Part shown: positions 63,228-64,000 of the stretch, in pieces
Layout of the letters: every line of letters begins with the position of its first letter
How positions within the stretch are numbered: the first letter of the stretch is position 1
DNA from: CAWJPY01 sp963844865
GTDB lineage: Bacteria > Acidobacteriota > Thermoanaerobaculia > Thermoanaerobaculales > Sulfomarinibacteraceae
Length of the DNA stretch: 64,000 nucleotides
Assembly (NCBI GenBank): GCA_963844865.1
Contig: CAWJPY010000005.1
Location: 310,001 to 374,000, forward strand
Direction of reading: 5' to 3'
The notes under the pieces: model-generated
Told to the model about the DNA's origin: nothing
Seen by the model: only the letters and a program-made list of their open reading frames with translations
Databases searched by the model: none
Position numbers and translations under genes: made by a program

Positions 63228-63953
63228 TCACTCGGGGGCCTCGGTGACCTTGTGCGCCACCCACGTGCCGGAGGAGGGCATGCCCGCCGCGAGCTGGGTG
63301 GCTTCCCAGTTGCCCTGGAGGGTGGCGTTCTTGCCCTGGCCCTGGAGGCGCCCGTGGAAGATGGCGGCGAACCCGATCTGGGAGTCGATGCGCTCCAGCC
63401 GCACCTTGCCGGCCACGAAGGTGCCCCGCAGGGATCCGATCCAGTTGCCGGACAGGTGGTAGGTGCCCTGCACCAGGGTGCCGTCGAGCTGGAGGGACAT
63501 CTGCCCCTCCTGCCCGCCGGGCTCCACGGCCAGCCTCCAGGTCCCGCTGAGCGGGTCTTCCGCGCTGCCCACCGCCTCCTCCAGACGCCGGATCGCCTGC
63601 TGCGTGACGTCGATGGTGGCCTGGGTCGTGAGCATGGATCGGCGGAGGCGCTGCATGGCGAACAGGGACATCATGAACTCCGACTCCGCCTGGCGGAGGT
63701 CCTGGTCCCTGAGCTGGAGGCTCTCGAGGCTCTCCCCCTGGCGCTTGGCCTGCAGGAAGTCGGCGGACTGGCGCTCCATGCGGACCCAGGCCTCCTGGAG
63801 CTGGGCCCGCTCCTGGTCCAGGCTGCTCAGGCCGTCATCGAGCAAGGTCTGCTGAATCTTGAGCTGCTCCCGCAGACTCTGCGCCGGCGACTGCGCGGGC
63901 AGCGTCAGCGGCAAGGCCGTGATCACGGTCAGGAGTGCGGCTGCGCGCTTCAT
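63228..63953 (-). CDS. Exported coiled-coil protein of unknown function
   Basis: 241-residue exported protein. Signal peptide MKRAAALLTVITALPLTLPA with cleavage near AQS (residue 21-25). Residues 28-125 are a coiled coil rich in Gln and Leu (LREQLKIQQTLLDDGLSSLD onwards). Residues 135-235 form a beta-rich domain with repeated G-x-W strands (LSGTWRLAVEPGG, GTYHLSGNWIGSL, ATLQGNWEATQLA, SSGTWVAHKV), reminiscent of small lipocalin-like or sugar-binding beta folds. I do not recognise a family. ATG 63953 follows GAAGGAGGG, a good ribosome binding site. Confidence 0.78.
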   Translation of the reverse strand: MKRAAALLTVITALPLTLPAQSPAQSLREQLKIQQTLLDDGLSSLDQERAQLQEAWVRMERQSADFLQAKRQGESLESLQLRDQDLRQAESEFMMSLFAMQRLRRSMLTTQATIDVTQQAIRRLEEAVGSAEDPLSGTWRLAVEPGGQEGQMSLQLDGTLVQGTYHLSGNWIGSLRGTFVAGKVRLERIDSQIGFAAIFHGRLQGQGKNATLQGNWEATQLAAGMPSSGTWVAHKVTEAPE

Positions 63954-64000
63954 CAGACCCTCCTTCGAAGCGAGCGATCACGGCGGTGCCGACCAGATCG
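63954..64000. other. Window end, upstream region of the coiled-coil gene
   Basis: Short stretch holding the ribosome binding site of the leftward coiled-coil gene (GAAGGAGGG read on the minus strand near 63958-63966). Nothing else can be seen before the edge. Confidence 0.4.

Overview
This window is a GC-rich (roughly 70% by eye), densely coded stretch of a Gram-negative bacterial chromosome. LPS and outer-membrane functions (an LptE-like lipoprotein, a KdsC-like phosphatase, a LolA-like protein, two TonB-dependent receptors and many lipoprotein signals) indicate a diderm cell. The mix of a B12-dependent methylmalonyl-CoA mutase, a long acyl-CoA dehydrogenase, a NtrC-type regulator, a bacterial HDAC-family protein and a four-helix-bundle protein would suit Acidobacteriota or a similar deep-branching high-GC phylum. 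That placement is inference; there is no rRNA gene in the window to test it.

Layout. 0-7.3 kb: a partial SDR gene, then a leftward operon of TraB/GumN, DUF6125-like and HDAC-superfamily genes, a cyclophilin, an RNase HI with a second degenerate RNase H domain, an SDR and RidA. 7.4-15.5 kb: an FAH-family hydrolase, an Ntn-type acylase, a four-helix-bundle gene with its start buried in a long hairpin, dnaE split by one frameshift, and a small TPR protein. 15.8-27.6 kb: polyprenyl diphosphate synthase, LolA-like, a small conserved protein, purH, a peptide ABC importer without ATPases, a sigma54 response regulator, hemG and a UbiA-family prenyltransferase. 27.8-37.5 kb: two envelope proteins, mntP, the methylmalonyl-CoA mutase module mutA-mutB-meaB and an orphan sensor kinase. 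37.8-42 kb: a btuF-btuD-btuC cobalamin importer behind a cobalamin riboswitch with an intrinsic terminator, then a cysteine-rich repeat lipoprotein. 42-54 kb: rmuC, a long acyl-CoA dehydrogenase, a zinc-ribbon membrane protein, a lipoprotein amidohydrolase and two divergent TonB receptors, one (btuB) behind a second cobalamin riboswitch. 54-64 kb: a small unknown protein, plsC, metG, a folA-thyA-kdsC operon, lptE between long inverted repeats, rarA and two small envelope proteins.

A coherent theme is cobalamin. The outer-membrane receptor and the ABC importer are each preceded by a cobalamin riboswitch, and the window also encodes a B12-dependent mutase with its MeaB chaperone. The apparently undescribed structure lies mostly between genes: a dispersed family of three-armed palindromes, 27-bp tandem arrays that start at stop codons, long inverted repeats around lptE, and degenerate micro-repeats at gene 3' ends.

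Caution. Several genes that should be essential or intact (dnaE, metG, plsC, rarA, the acyl-CoA dehydrogenase, btuC) carry one-base frameshifts, in metG more than ten. Most sit in short C or G runs, so uncorrected sequencing or assembly indels are more likely than true pseudogenes.
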